Source: Eucalyptus grandis (Eukaryota > Streptophyta > Magnoliopsida > Myrtales > Myrtaceae). From it: a DNA stretch of 64,000 nucleotides. How positions within the stretch are numbered: position 1 is the stretch's first letter; the number at the start of each line of letters is the position of its first letter. Under the pieces are notes generated by a model. That model was not told the DNA's origin, searched no databases, and saw only the letters and a list, made by a program, of their open reading frames with translations. Where the stretch lies: contig NC_052618.1 in NCBI RefSeq assembly GCF_016545825.1, positions 18,551,561-18,615,560 on the forward strand, in the 5' to 3' direction. The position numbers and the translations under genes are program-made. Below, one piece after another: positions 48,372 to 59,910 of this stretch.

Positions 48372-48513
48372 CTGGAATTAAAATGAGAACTTTAAAAGAC
48401 ATTATCAGTGTGAATGTTTCTTTGATTGACTATGAAGATCTTTAGCATAAAAGTCATGTCATGCCATAACCAGCCCAAAGTTTCACTATAAATAATGTAA
48501 ATCAAGTTTCCAC

Positions 48514-48754
48514 CTGCACTGCTGAAAATGTAGACTCTGAACACAATATCATCTCTATCAATTAGCTCGAACACGCAAACATTTCCAACACGCAAGTGAG
48601 TTCCTCTCACGAATGCAATCCAACCAGAAGAGAACTGCATCGACCCACTGGGATAAGTCCTAAGCTTTACCGGCCATGTTCTGTTTGAATGCCTGAGAGT
48701 CACGATTTCCTTGATTTGCTGAATGTGCTGCCTGATGAACCAACGAGGAACATT
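48514..48754 (-). CDS. B3 gene C exon 4 (B3-2 body)
   Basis: Phase 0-1. NVPRWFIRQHIQQIKEIVTL, FSSGWIAFVRGTHL, VCVFELIDRDDIVFRVYIF. Donor G|GTGGAA is weaker than in the sister genes. Confidence 0.8.
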
Positions 48755-49068
48755 CTGCCCACACGCATATTTGAACAAACCGTGATTTATAAAGAAAGAC
48801 TGGGGAAGCATTCCTTTATTCAAGCGAGCAAGCAAAATGTAGATCGACATGGTAGTTTTAGTAACTCTCATCAACAGTCTTAACAGGACAAAAGTCAATA
48901 TGTCAAAGTCTCTGCTCTTAGAATTGGCACGAGGGGTAGAGGATCTTTGCCTTTCTAAACAAATGGGAATGAACAGATCCAAGGAAAACGCTATGTAGTT
49001 TCCTAAAGAAATCCAACCAGCTTAGGAAAGAAGTCAAAATAGTAAGTGAATTAAACTCTCAATCTTAC

Positions 49069-49235
49069 CACTACATGATGTTCAATATAAGATGGCCGGA
49101 TCACCACCTTGAAAAAAGGATACTCCGAGTCAAATTCGCAGGCCAATTCAAAACTACGGAGAGGCCACGAACTCATAGGACCACCAAAATTTCGCTCAGG
49201 ATGGCTAGCTCTGCACCTAGATTGTCCGATCCCTT
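49069..49235 (-). CDS. B3 gene C exon 3 (linker, start of B3-2)
   Basis: Phase 1-0. Reads EGIGQSRCRASHPERNF then FDSEYPFFKVVIRPSYIEHH. Donor GTG|GTAAGA. Confidence 0.75.
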
Positions 49236-49558
49236 CTGTTCTTTAAAAAAATGAAATGCTTATATGATGCCAGTCTGAAGTTTTCATTAGTTGACTCACT
49301 TACCATGAAAAGATTTAGCACAGAATGGAAGTTAATACTGACATGGAAATCAAGATTTAGATAAGTTGACCAAACGAAAAATTCGCTTCCTTTGCCTTAG
49401 AAGTTGTAACTACTTAACCATAATAAGCATTACCGAATCCATTATGCTATCAGTCAACATAAACAAGCTTATCAAAAATTTCTCAAGTACTTGAAAAGAT
49501 CTAACAAAGGAGAGAGTGATGTAAGAAGAAACGTGACTTATAAAATGACAAGTCACAC

Positions 49559-49980
49559 CTTCGAGATCTGGTGAGGAGCAGCTTGGACTCAGCTGAGAAC
49601 ATGATGAATGTGGGTCGACCCTCTTCTTCTGACAAGGAGCAAAATCCTCCGAATCTTCAACTTCTATGACATTCTCCCTCTTCGGCGAGATAAATCCACT
49701 CCCGAGGTTTGATATGCTGCTCAAAGAATAATTGATCTCCGAAGCACTCCTATCGAATATCATCACACGAAAAGTGGAGTTCCCTTTATATTTGAAAACT
49801 ACGAGGTGACCGGGACCAATGGAGTAATGCTGCATAAATTCTCGCCACCCTTTCCACAACCAAACTGTGCCGTCGTTAAGTTTTTCTACTCCCATACTCC
49901 AGGTCAATTGCCCAGAACCTCGAGTAGCACCAAGCTCAGAGATCCTTTCCATATCTTCGTAAGAACTTTTTCGGAATTCC
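49559..49980 (-). CDS. B3 gene C exon 2 (B3-1 body), two one-base losses
   Basis: It starts GIPKKFLRRYGKDL then TGA. The restored frame carries VWLWKGWREFMQHYSIGPGH and FRVMIFDRSASEINY, an acidic stretch (VIEVEDSEDF) and a Ser-rich end. Donor G|GTGTGA (phase 1). Confidence 0.8.
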
Positions 49981-50484
49981 CTATTCAGAAAACTCAAAGT
50001 TATACTTCCAGCACTAAAATTCATCAAAATTAGATCGAAAGTGCAGGGAAAAAAGGAAAAGCACTAGGCAAATTTTAACTTCTGCAACATGGCAATGGAA
50101 GATCGGTTTGCACACAAGCAGGGTGTCACCGGGCAAGTAAGGATCGAGTTTTAGCTATAGTTGCTTCATTTGACAAGAGTCAAAACTAGAGAGACCCAAC
50201 ACCTTTGTCCACACTATCCTTAGCCAACCAATCCTCAATTCCAATAAAGAGAACTGATTTTTATCTTGAATCAATCAAAATGAACTGATTTTTAGCTAGA
50301 ATCAATCAAAATGAACACTTTTTTTCTACAGGGTATTCGTTTTTTCTCTCTTTCCGCAAGAATCAAAAGGATTACTCAAAGCCAAATGCATGGAAAGATC
50401 CCCAGATTGAATGTAAACAGCAGCACGAGGGGCGACAGTTCTAAACCAAGACGGAAACATCGCTGCGAAAAAGCGGGAACTTAC

Positions 50485-50613
50485 GAGCTTCCCAGATTCG
50501 AGGGTGTCGGAGAGAATTATCTTGAAGAAGTGAGGGCTCTCGAGACGAGGTCCCGTCGCGGTATCTGGGTCGACGCCTCCATCTTCTCTCCGGCGACGGC
50601 GACCGCTAGCCAT
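50485..50613 (-). CDS. B3 gene C exon 1
   Basis: 43 codons: Arg-rich start and the first half-strand of B3-1 (ESPHFFKIILSDTLESGKL). Donor CTC|GTAAGT. The ATG at 50613 was chosen because the same position starts the two sister genes; upstream in-frame ATGs lie in unrelated leader. Confidence 0.8.
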
Positions 50614-50739
50614 GTACACAGGGATCAGTGAAGGAGGAGGGAGGGGAAGGGGTTTTGTGCTATTTGCCTTGTGTTCTTGAGGCAACCTTCTTGTGAAAGA
50701 ACCTTGCCGTTGACTGGTAATGTCATTGATGATATCATG

Positions 50740-50967
50740 ATAAACATTTATATTATTATTTTATTTTATTTTGGGACAGGAGGAACCGCCTACCGCTGAC
50801 AGCCTCGGTGAAACCCCCGTGTGACCCAACACATGACCCACTACTACGGTGTCACGCTTAAGAATCCTAACGACAATGCGGGGATTTGAACCTCTTCTTG
50901 TCATGAGGAGGAGTCGGCTTGAACCAACGCTGCCACTAAGAGCAGTGGTATAAACATTTATATTATT
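50740..50967 (-). mobile_element. tRNA-derived SINE with 18-bp target-site duplications
   Basis: A minus-strand element at about 50758-50949. It has an A-box-like TAGTGGCAGCG near its 5' end, a B box GGTTCAAATCC about 45 nt later, and a 3' tail of AAAAT units. It is flanked by perfect 18-bp repeats, ataaacatttatattatt, at 50740-50757 and 50950-50967. It lies just upstream of B3 gene C. Confidence 0.85.
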
Positions 50968-51289
50968 TATGTCCTAAAAGGGCACAAATACTATACTACA
51001 AAACAAAAAAGTATAAATATCAATCCTGTCCATAAGAGATAAGCATGGTCTGGATGAACAGTTCTCACCTTTGAATCAGGAACCACCCACTAAGAACTAA
51101 TTCCGAAAATTTAGAATCGGGAATCGTCTGTTCGTTTCATATATCAAACCGTCAATCCGGTACGATTCTCAAGTGAGTCATTGGAATCGATCCCAATCCC
51201 TACAAAGCTTATTCGGCCTTATACTGGATTGAATTGCGAACCGTTGATTAAAAAATTATAGAGCAAAACAAATAAACAATGCTTGTCAG

Positions 51290-51927
51290 TTAAAAACTTA
51301 ATTTCTTCGAACGTCATGGTGTAGTCCTCTTAAGATTTCCCGACACCAAAAACATGTGAAGAATTAGATTCTACGTTAAAAGTTCTAACCTCCACAAAAG
51401 TTAAAACATTAATCACTTGGTCTCTTTTTTCTGAACGTCAATCTAATTTAATCATGAGAATGAATAAGAAGAGACATAATTATACTCTTATGGACATCTC
51501 CAATTAGTTATTTCCTTCCTCTATGTCTATTTATTTTATTTTGGTTGAGAAAGTAAATGGATTATTAAAATGGAAAAAAAAAGGTTAGGAGGGTTAATCC
51601 TATTACATACCCAAGAGACAAAATTAGTTAATAATATCAAATAACTACAAATATACATATATGTACATATATGTTTGGTTGAAAAACTACAAAATAATTA
51701 AGTAATTGAAATAGAATTTCTTTTTTAAATATATGTATACCGGTTCGATCTGATCTAAGTTGGCGAGCGATTCCACGCTTAGAATCGGGAGCCAAATCGG
51801 TACTCATCGATTCCACTAATTTGGAACCAAGAACCAGACTGGCCCCCATGAGAACCGTCTGCTCTAGTTCCGATGCGGTCTAGTTCCGAGCAATCCAGGC
51901 AATTCTCAATTCTTTTGCACATCCTTA
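51290..51927 (-). mobile_element. Non-autonomous DNA-transposon-like repeat, copy 2
   Basis: Inverted relative to 27488-28160. The minus strand begins 'taaggatgtgcaaaagaa' and shares the core 'tatatgtacatatatgtat' and the following stretch. It may extend to about 51030, where more GATTCC-type motifs occur. Confidence 0.55.
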
Positions 51928-51944
51928 CTATCCATAATAAAGAG

Positions 51945-52480
51945 GCATATGAAGTTATATTTTAGTCGGATACAGCCACCATTATTCTATTTCCATGAAT
52001 CGGATATATGTGAATATTATCATGCACATTTATTTCCAAGTAAATTGACATATGAGTAATTTTTTATATCTGTGACTCTCCAATCAAAAGGCGTGATTGG
52101 ACGACTTCCTCATGAAGGAAAACATAACCCAAGATAATGGACGAGGCATTCTTCGGGGGTCTTTGAGGCCTACTTTGTTCTTCAAATTATAGATGAAATG
52201 AGCAAAATATCATTTTAGTAATGCTTCATAAAGTCATAAATGTTTCCCTGTTTTTCTTCTAACCCATTAGTAAATTTAAATTTTTTAACCCCAAAAAAGT
52301 AAATTTATATTCTCTTATTGCAATTACCAAGAAAAAAGAAGATTTATGCAAAATTAGTTTTTTGGGTTCCTCTCAGCACCATAAACAGCCCAATGTGTGA
52401 CCCCCTTCTGTAGTTGATCTCAATCGATTCAAATCACTGAAAATGGAGATTCTGAACACGACATTTTCGACCAGATCATT
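51945..52480 (-). pseudogene. Eroded copy of a B3 terminal region
   Basis: Colinear with about 57080-58050 (for example 'gcatatgaagttatatttta', 'caatcaaaagrcgtgrttgg'). At 52430-52470 it keeps the antisense of the last coding bases of a terminal exon like 57989-58258 ('ctgaaaatggagattctgaacac'), but the rest of the exon is gone. Confidence 0.6.
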
Positions 52481-53714
52481 TCATGGCATTTTGTTACTAA
52501 ACTGTTTTTCCACAATTAATGTTGTTAAGCTTGTTAGATGACTCGGATTAGTTTTGATTAGAATAATTTCAACTATATGCTTCACACCTGTCAATTATGG
52601 TCGCAATTTTATGTTTGGAAAGAAACTATAGTTATTTAGTGATTGCCAAAAAATTTCTTTCTATTTTAAAAATTTAGATTGTTAGCACTTGAAAATGAGC
52701 TCTTTAAGTTCTCAATTTCTCAATTTTTGAATATGCCTAAATGCACATAATTGGTGCATCCATGCTGATCGAATAAGGCTCCTCCAATAAAGTGATGGAC
52801 ATGGCCTCCAATTTGAGATTATTTTGAATTTGAAACATAAGCCGAAAAAATTATAAAATAAAAAGTTCTAAATTTATTACAATTATATCAATTTAGTTTT
52901 AATTTTTAATTATACCAATTGAATCATAAACCTTTTTGCATTATCAATTGAGTTCATTTAGTCAATTTTAAATGGAAATAACTGAAGTGAACACCGACGG
53001 TACCACATAGAACCGTCAACACTAACGTGGGCAATTTTTATAATTTTTTATGTCAAAAATTGAATTTCTTATATTTTTTTTTTTTTCTTTTCCTTTTATT
53101 TCCTATCAAACAATCAGCCCTCACCAAATTTGAAAGAAAAATAATAATAAAATAATAAATCAATTTTTATAATATGATTTGCATCCATATCAACAATTTC
53201 CAGCTAAAAATATAAACTTAATTGGCAAAATATGATAAGATGTAAGACTAAATTAACAATGATTACAATAGGTTTAAAAATTTTGGTAATTTTTCCCATA
53301 ATCTAATCAAGAGCCCGTCACATAAAATCAACCAATAACCGATGCCACTTTCTACTTTTATTTTATTTTCATTTAGCATAAAACAATATAAATATAATGT
53401 CAAAAGGCGAGGAATGCAAAAGGTAAACGCATGGACTCTTTGGTATAACACAAAATATTAAGATGTTAAGGAAATACATACGAAACCCCTGAGGTCAGTT
53501 AAACAACCAGAAGCCCAAAAAGCGCCATGTCTGAGGGATTATTTCCAAAATGGAACCATAGAACTGAAACTACCACCAAAAAACAAGAAAACATGAACAA
53601 AAATGTGTCTCCGTTTCATCGATCTGCCATTGCTGGATGAAGGAAGCATAATTTGATATCCTGGATTTACATCGACGCTGCGAACAGCCTATAGTAACAT
53701 GTCCCGTGATCACC
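52481..53714. other. A+T-rich spacer 3' of B3 gene B
   Basis: No gene seen. The last ~260 bp (from about 53450) resemble the 3' flanks at 43821-44080 and 47179-47440. Confidence 0.55.
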
Positions 53715-53984
53715 TCAATCGATGTGAATCTGGTCCTTACCGCCGTCGCTGAAGATGGAGACTTTGAACACATTATCTTCCCTATCGATGAGCTCAAACA
53801 CGCAGGCATTTCCTACACACAAATGAGTTTCTCTCGCAAATGCAATCCAACCAGCAGAGAATGACGCCATCTTTTTATTTTTACATCGTAAGAGCTTCAC
53901 CGGCCACGATCTGTCCGAATACCTAAGAGTTGCCGTTCCCTTGTTTTCTTGAATATGTTGCCTGATGAATCGATCAGGAACACT
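53715..53984 (-). CDS. B3 gene B exon 6 (B3-3 body and stop)
   Basis: SVPDRFIRQHIQENKGTATL, FSAGWIAFARETHL, ACVFELIDREDNVFKVSIF, ending KDQIHID stop. Confidence 0.86.
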   Translation of the reverse strand, partial: SVPDRFIRQHIQENKGTATLRYSDRSWPVKLLRCKNKKMASFSAGWIAFARETHLCVGNACVFELIDREDNVFKVSIFSDGGKDQIHID

Positions 53985-54535
53985 CTGCAATTGCATACAT
54001 GTTTAAACAACCAGTCTATGCTGAAAGAAGGACAATGATGTAAAGATGCACTCTTGGACCCAAAAAAAAAAAAAGCACACAAGGCCATGTTTGCGAGTTT
54101 TGGGAGCCTTAATTGACGGTCTTAAGAGGCTCATTAAAGCCATCGATCTTGACCCACAATGTAAAGCATTTTCAAACAAATGACTGCCCATTAATTGCCA
54201 TTTTAGGTTAGTAGTCGATTCAAGTGACTGTCCATCCTTTTCACTTGGATAGGGATCAAGCACCTTGTCGAGGATATCCAAGTTAATGGATAGTCTCGAC
54301 CTGATTACCGTCTTTTACTTCTGTTTCTTCTGTTTCTTCTACTCCTCTTTTACCCGATTTGGCGTTACTCCGCCATTGGGATGCCCCACGATCACTCGAA
54401 GGAAGATATCTCGTCATATGGTTTCCAATACAAACCAAATCAACCAGGGAAAACACAATATCAAGGCAATATTCGGATAGAGATTGTAATCAAACTTGAG
54501 ATGTGGCAATGATGGATTAGGCTCAAAGATTGTAC

Positions 54536-54696
54536 CAGTGTCTTCAAATGACATTCCCGTATCACCAGTTTGAAGAAAGGATGCTCTGAATCAAAATCTC
54601 TGGCTAATTCAGGAGTAGTGAGAGGCCTCGGAGGAGCAGGATCATGAAATACTGGCTCAAGATGGTTCACTCTGCATTTAGACTGTTCGCACGTGC
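54536..54696 (-). CDS. B3 gene B exon 5 (linker, start of B3-3)
   Basis: Phase 1-0. CEQSKCRVNHLEPVF, LTTPELARDFDSEHPFFKLV. Donor CTG|GTACAA. Confidence 0.78.
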
Positions 54697-54838
54697 CTGC
54701 AGTTAAAATGAGAAATTTAAGAGACATTACTGGAGTGAATGTTTCTTCAATTGACTATGAAGATCTTTAGCATAGAACTCATGTCATGCCATAACTAGCC
54801 TAAGGTTTCACTTCAGACAACGTAAATCAAGTACCTAC

Positions 54839-55085
54839 CTTTGCTACTGAAAATGTAGACTCTGAACACAATATCATCCCTATCAATCAGCTCGAACACG
54901 CAGACATTTCCTACATGCAAGCGAGTTCCTCTCACAAATGCGCCCCAACCAGAAGAGAATGCCGCCCCATGGACTGAACGTGGATTGCTCCAAAGCTTCA
55001 CCGGCCACGATCTGCCCGAATGCCTAAGAGTCACGATTTCCTTGATTTCCAGAATGTGCTGAATGATGAACCTACGAGGAACATA
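54839..55085 (-). CDS. B3 gene B exon 4 (B3-2 body)
   Basis: Phase 0-1. YVPRRFIIQHILEIKEIVTL, FSSGWGAFVRGTRL, VCVFELIDRDDIVFRVYIF. Donor G|GTAGGT; read-through gives GRYLIYVV stop. Confidence 0.83.
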
Positions 55086-55376
55086 CTGCCCAAGCACATG
55101 TTTGAACAACCCATGCTTGGTAAAGAAAGAACCCAGCAAGCAAACTGTAAATTGATACGGTAGTTTTAATACCTGTAATCTACAGTCTTAACAGGACAAA
55201 AGTTGAAAAGTCAAAAACTCTGCTCATAGAACTATCATGGGGGGTCAAGGATCTTTGCCCTTTTAAACAAATAGCGATGAACATATCCAAGGAAAACGCT
55301 ATGTAATTTCCTACAGGAATCCAATCAGCTTAAAGAAAAAAGCCAGAATGGTGATGAATTAACCTCTCAATCTTAC

Positions 55377-55540
55377 CGCTTCCTTCTTCATATAAGATGG
55401 CCGCATCACCACCTTGAAAAAAGGATACTCTGAGTCAAATTTGCTAGCCAATTCAAAACTAGAGAGAGGCCATGGACTCATAGAACCACCAGAAACCGGC
55501 TTAGAATGGCTAGCTCTGCTTCTAGACTGCCCAGCCCCAT
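55377..55540 (-). CDS. B3 gene B exon 3 (linker, start of B3-2)
   Basis: Phase 1-0. GAGQSRSRASHSKPVSG, LASKFDSEYPFFKVVMRPSY. Donor GCG|GTAAGA. Confidence 0.78.
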
Positions 55541-55857
55541 CTGTTCTTTAAAAAGAAAAATGAAATATTCAGATCACACCAATTTGAACTTTTCACTTTC
55601 CATGAACATATTTAGTACAGAATGGAAGAAAATACCGTCATGGAAATCAAGTTTTAGATAAGTTGACCAAACGAAAAATTCACTTCTCTTCACCTCAGAA
55701 GTTGTAACTACTTAACCACAATAACCATGATTGAAATCATTATGTTATCAGTCAACATAAACAAGCTCATCAAAAAGTTCTCAAGTGCATGAAAAAGAAC
55801 TAACAAAAGAGAGGGGGCTGTAAGTAGAAACATGACTCATAAAATAACAAGTCACAC

Positions 55858-56279
55858 CTTCAAGATCTTGTGATGAGCAGCTTGGACTCAGCTGAGAACA
55901 TGGTGAATGAGGTTCAACCCTCATTTTTGATGAGATGCAGAATCCTCTGAATCTTCCATTTCTATCACATCCTCCCACTCTGGCGAGATAAATCCACTCC
56001 CAGGTTTGATATGCTGCTCGATGAATAATCGATCTCCGAAGAACTCTTGTTGAAAATCATCACGCGGAAAGTGGAGCTCCCTTTATATTTGAAAACTATG
56101 AGGTGACCAAGACCAATGGAGTAATGCTGCATAAATTCTCGCCACCCTTTCCACAACCAAACTTCGTCATCGTTACACTTTTCTACTCCTATAGTCCAGG
56201 GCGAACTGCCCAGAACCTTGAGTAGCACCAAGCTTGAGAGATCCTTTCCATATCTTCCTAAGAACTTTTTCGGAATTCC
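55858..56279 (-). CDS. B3 gene B exon 2 (B3-1 body), two one-base losses
   Basis: GIPKKFLGRYGKDLSSLVLL, VWLWKGWREFMQHYSIGLGH, FRVMIFNKSSSEIDY, then out of frame. Length 422; 424 is needed for the phase-1 end seen in gene A. Donor G|GTGTGA. Confidence 0.8.
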
Positions 56280-56750
56280 CTATCAAGAAAAACCCAAAAG
56301 TTTTAGGTCCAGGACTCGAATTCATCAAAATTAGATCGAAAGTGCAGGTAGAAAAGGAAGAGCACTGAGCAGATTTTAAGTCCTACAACATGGCGATGAA
56401 AGATCGGTTTGCACACAAGCAGGGTGTCACCGGGCAACTACGGGTCGAGTTTTAGCTATAGTTGCTTCATTTGACGAGAGTCAAAGCTAGAGAGACCCAA
56501 CACCTTTGTCCACACTATTTTTAGCCAATCAATCCTCAATTCCAAGTAAAAGAACCGATTTTTATCTAGAATCATTCACAATGTACACTTTTTTTCATCA
56601 GGGTATTCGTTTTTTCTCTCTTTCCGCAAGAATCAAAAGGTTTACTCAAAGCCAAACGCATGGAAAAATCCCCAGAGTGAATGTACACAGCAGCACGTGG
56701 GCGACAGTTCTAAACCATGACAGAAACAGACTGCGAAAATGCGAACTTAC

Positions 56751-56879
56751 GAGCTTCCCGGATTCAAGGATGTCGGAGAGAATGATCTTGAAGAAGTGTG
56801 AGCTCTCGAGACGAGGTCCGGCCGCGGCATCCGGGTCGACGCCTCCATCTTCTCCCGGGCGACGGCGACGGCGAGCCAT
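56751..56879 (-). CDS. B3 gene B exon 1
   Basis: 43 codons with an Arg-rich start, then SSHFFKIILSDILESGKL. Donor CTC|GTAAGT. An in-frame ATG 15 nt upstream (56894) is possible. Confidence 0.8.
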
Positions 56880-56894
56880 GTACGGCGGCGTCAC

Positions 56895-57988
56895 GGTGGT
56901 CAGTGGAGGAGGAGGAGGAGGAGGTGGTGGTTCGTGCGCATCATCACCTTGTGTTCTTCAGACAACCTTCTCATAGAAGAACCTTGAAATGACTAACAAT
57001 GTTACTGATCATGATCAAATTTTATAATATTCATGTCCTAAAAAGGCACAAATTTCTGTACTACAAATAAAAAGGTCCAAACATTAATATGAAAAAAGCA
57101 TATGAAGTTATATTTTAACCAGATATAGGCATCATTACTTAGTTTTCATGGACCGGATAAATATGAATGTCATGCATTTTTCAGGAACGAAGCACAAAAT
57201 TTACTCTAGAACTCGCCTGAGGAAACTATATCCAACTTGATCTCTTATCAAAAAAGTAATCAAACCTCTTGGTGGCCTATATAAAATTGAGGTGTTATTC
57301 GCACTGCAAGAATGAACTACCCGATTTGCTAAACACCATTCATCATATGATTTTTCTTCTCTAAAATTATGCAGTATTCTGATACTCTGGAAATACACTG
57401 CATGAGCATAACGTGCATGCATATTTATTTTCAAGTAAATTGACTTATAAGTGATTTCCATTTCATTCCCCAATCAAAAGACGTGGTTGGAGAACTTCCC
57501 CCGACTCGAAATGAAGGAAAACATAAGGCCGAGATGTTGGGCACGGCATTCTTTGGAGCCTGCCTCTGTTCTTCATACATACTTCAGAGTGGTCATAATC
57601 ATAACTCCCTCTTTCCCTAATTTGGTGCATATGAACTATGAAGCTCTTTAACCGACCAATATCCTGCCAAAAATTTCAACGCTAACAAGACTTAATCTAC
57701 AAACACAAGAACAAACTCATTCCCCAATACACAAGGTTTTCCCCTGTTTTTCTTCAAACCCATCAGTTAACATGTTCAGGCAACGTTCTGGTTCAAGTGG
57801 ATTTACATTCTCTACTTGTGATCACCAGGAAAAAAAAGAACATCAATGTGAGCGAGCAGAAGCGAGCTCCTCGTCAATTAGTCAAGCAACAGAGAAAGGG
57901 AGGCATGAACTAGTGCTGGCAAATTAGTTTCTCGAGTTCCTCTCGGCATTGTAAACAGCCTAATACGCGACAATTCCATTGATTCACC
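56895..57988. other. Spacer between B3 genes A and B
   Basis: Probably the promoter of gene B and 3' flank of gene A. Its left and central part recurs, eroded, at 51945-52480. No further gene seen. Confidence 0.6.
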
Positions 57989-58258
57989 TCAATCGATGCA
58001 GATCACTTCCTTATTTACACTACTGAAAATGGAGATTCTGAACACTATGTTGTCCCTATCGATGAGCTCGAACACGCAGGCATCTCCTATGCACAAGCGA
58101 GCTTCTCTTACGAATGCTGACCAGCCGGCTGCCAAGAATGCAATCTGGAAGCGCTTATAGCCATGGAGCTTCACCTCCCACGATCTTCCCGAATTAACAA
58201 GAGTCACCATTCGCCGGTCTCCCCGAATATATGTCTTCATGAACTTCCAGGGAATGTT
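57989..58258 (-). CDS. B3 gene A exon 10 (B3-5 body and stop)
   Basis: NIPWKFMKTYIRGDRRMVTL, FLAAGWSAFVREARL, ACVFELIDRDNIVFRISIF, ending NKEVICID stop TGA 57989-57991. The most diverged module of the gene. Confidence 0.86.
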   Translation of the reverse strand, partial: NIPWKFMKTYIRGDRRMVTLVNSGRSWEVKLHGYKRFQIAFLAAGWSAFVREARLCIGDACVFELIDRDNIVFRISIFSSVNKEVICID

Positions 58259-58362
58259 CTGCTCATATAGTAGTTTGATGACCAACCAGTGTATGATTGA
58301 AAATGAGCATAATATAAGCATGCAAATTCATGAGCGAAGCACAGAAGATAGCTCCCGCTTAC

Positions 58363-58532
58363 CAATTTTGTGTATATATGATTTGGCAATATCACAATGT
58401 GGAAAAACGGATACTCCGATTCAAATTTACTAGCTTTTTCATAAGTAGTGATAGGACTCGGACATGGAGAACCGTGAAAAGCTGGCTCCAAAGAGCTCTC
58501 TCGGAATTGAGATTGTTCAATTTCAATCCGAC
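58363..58532 (-). CDS. B3 gene A exon 9 (linker, start of B3-5)
   Basis: RIEIEQSQFRESSLEPAF, EKASKFESEYPFFHIVILPN. Open, phase 1-0, donor TTG|GTAAGC. Confidence 0.78.
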
Positions 58533-59067
58533 CTGCACCGCAAAGAGAATTCTCATAAGCACCAGTATGAAATTTTCACGCAAGGACAATGAAAGAATTT
58601 AACATGGATCGCATCACTTTCATTCTCTTCCTGGAAGATACAACCAAGTAGATTTCGCACCTCCCAAATCATTATTTCATCAATCAACAAACAAACAGCT
58701 TCTTAAAAGGTTTTCTAGGATTTGAAAGCAAATTGAGAATAGAAATAGTGTCAGCAGAAAAAATAACTTATAAAGAAACAAGTGACTGACACCACAAATT
58801 CAGAGTTGAATATGGTGCCATCACCGACAGTGACTGTGCATCTGAATTGCCATGATCTTCACAAACCATACCGAAAAATTCATCATATAGGAAAGCTCAT
58901 AATTAAGGAAGAGAAAACAAGAAAAAAAAAGGTGCACTTTTGTGGATTCAGCAATAATGAACTGAACAAAAGAGTTGTAATTAGGAATATTGAATTCCCA
59001 GGTGATACAGACAGCTCAAAGCGACACTCTCAGTGTTCATCTCAATCAACATAAATCAGGTCCTTAC

Positions 59068-59311
59068 CATCACTGCTGAAAATGGAGACTCTGAACACAA
59101 TGTCATCCCTATCAATGAGCTCAAACACGCAGACATCCCCTAGACGAAGACCAGTTTCTCTTGTGAATGAGGGCCAACCACTAGTGAGAAATGCCATTCC
59201 TCTGTGATCATAGCTCTTCAACTTCACTTGCCAAGATCTGTCTAAGTAACTAAGAGTCGCAACCTGCTTGTTCTTTTGAACATGTTTCCTGAAGAATTCA
59301 CTAGGAATGCT
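59068..59311 (-). CDS. B3 gene A exon 8 (B3-4 body)
   Basis: SIPSEFFRKHVQKNKQVATL, FLTSGWPSFTRETGL, VCVFELIDRDDIVFRVSIF. Donor G|GTAAGG; read-through gives KDLIYVD stop at 59042. Confidence 0.83.
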
Positions 59312-59740
59312 CTGCCCAGGAGGTGTTTAACAACCAACATATGATTAGGAAATGTTAAAGAATAAGGATACACTCATGAGAGAAACAAACATGAGATGTG
59401 GATTGGCAATAAAATTTGCTAGGTTTTTGAGTTCTAATCAACCGTTATAACTTGCCAATGGAAGTTACCAACCATAACCACTTAACCTGCAATTTCGCAT
59501 CGAAATGTCAAAATGTATACTCTTTTGCATAACTGAAGCCATTAATCGTCAGACAAGTACTGATACGATTCATATTTGAGTTCGATTCATACCTGAACAC
59601 TCCAAGGAGAACAATAAGTCATGTGGTTTCCCACACAAACTAAATCAACTTGGTAAACACTAGAATATAAGACAAAATACAAACTGCAATCACATTTGAA
59701 TTCAATGCATGCCACCGATGAATAGACCTTGGCATCTTAC

Positions 59741-59910
59741 CAAACGTTGCCGAACATAAGAAGGCCGCATCACCACTTTGAAAAAGGAATGGTATGATTC
59801 AAATCTCCTAGCTTTCTCATAAGCAGAGACCGGGCTCAGACCTGGGGAAAAGTGAAAAGCTGGCTCGGAAGAGCTCTCTTTGTGTTGAGATTGTTTGCTT
59901 TCGATCCGAC
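59741..59910 (-). CDS. B3 gene A exon 7 (linker, start of B3-4)
   Basis: RIESKQSQHKESSSEPAF, EKARRFESYHSFFKVVMRPS. Open, phase 1-0. Confidence 0.78.

Larger units (their letters stand above)
47441..50613 (-). pseudogene. Three-domain REM/VRN1-type B3 gene (C), exon 2 frame broken
   Basis: A nuclear DNA-binding protein of the REM class, with three B3 domains in six exons: 50613-50485, 49980-49559, 49235-49069, 48754-48514, 48371-48211 and 47710-47441. It starts MASGRRRRREDGG (basic N-terminus), followed by B3-1 opening PHFFKIILSDTLESGKL. Introns split each B3 domain at the same place (phase 0), and the domains are separated by phase-1 introns. Exon 2 lost two single bases relative to its sister gene (near 49936 and 49903). 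It meets TGA at 49936-49938, and the original frame does not return until about 15 codons later. All later exons are open. Corrected length is about 463 residues. The gene at 56879-53715 is its tandem duplicate (period 6,266 bp). Confidence 0.8.
53715..56879 (-). pseudogene. Three-domain REM/VRN1-type B3 gene (B), exon 2 frame broken
   Basis: Tandem duplicate of B3 gene C with the same six-exon plan: 56879-56751, 56279-55858, 55540-55377, 55085-54839, 54696-54536 and 53984-53715. It starts MARRRRRPGEDGG. Exon 2 keeps the whole B3-1 body but has two one-base losses, one near 56001 (after SSSISNLG) and one near 55925, which put stops in the following acidic linker. They differ from the two losses in gene C, so the two genes decayed independently. 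Exons 3-6 are open and all junctions have GT/AG. Corrected length is about 464 residues. B3-1 alone would still be made from this copy. Confidence 0.8.
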
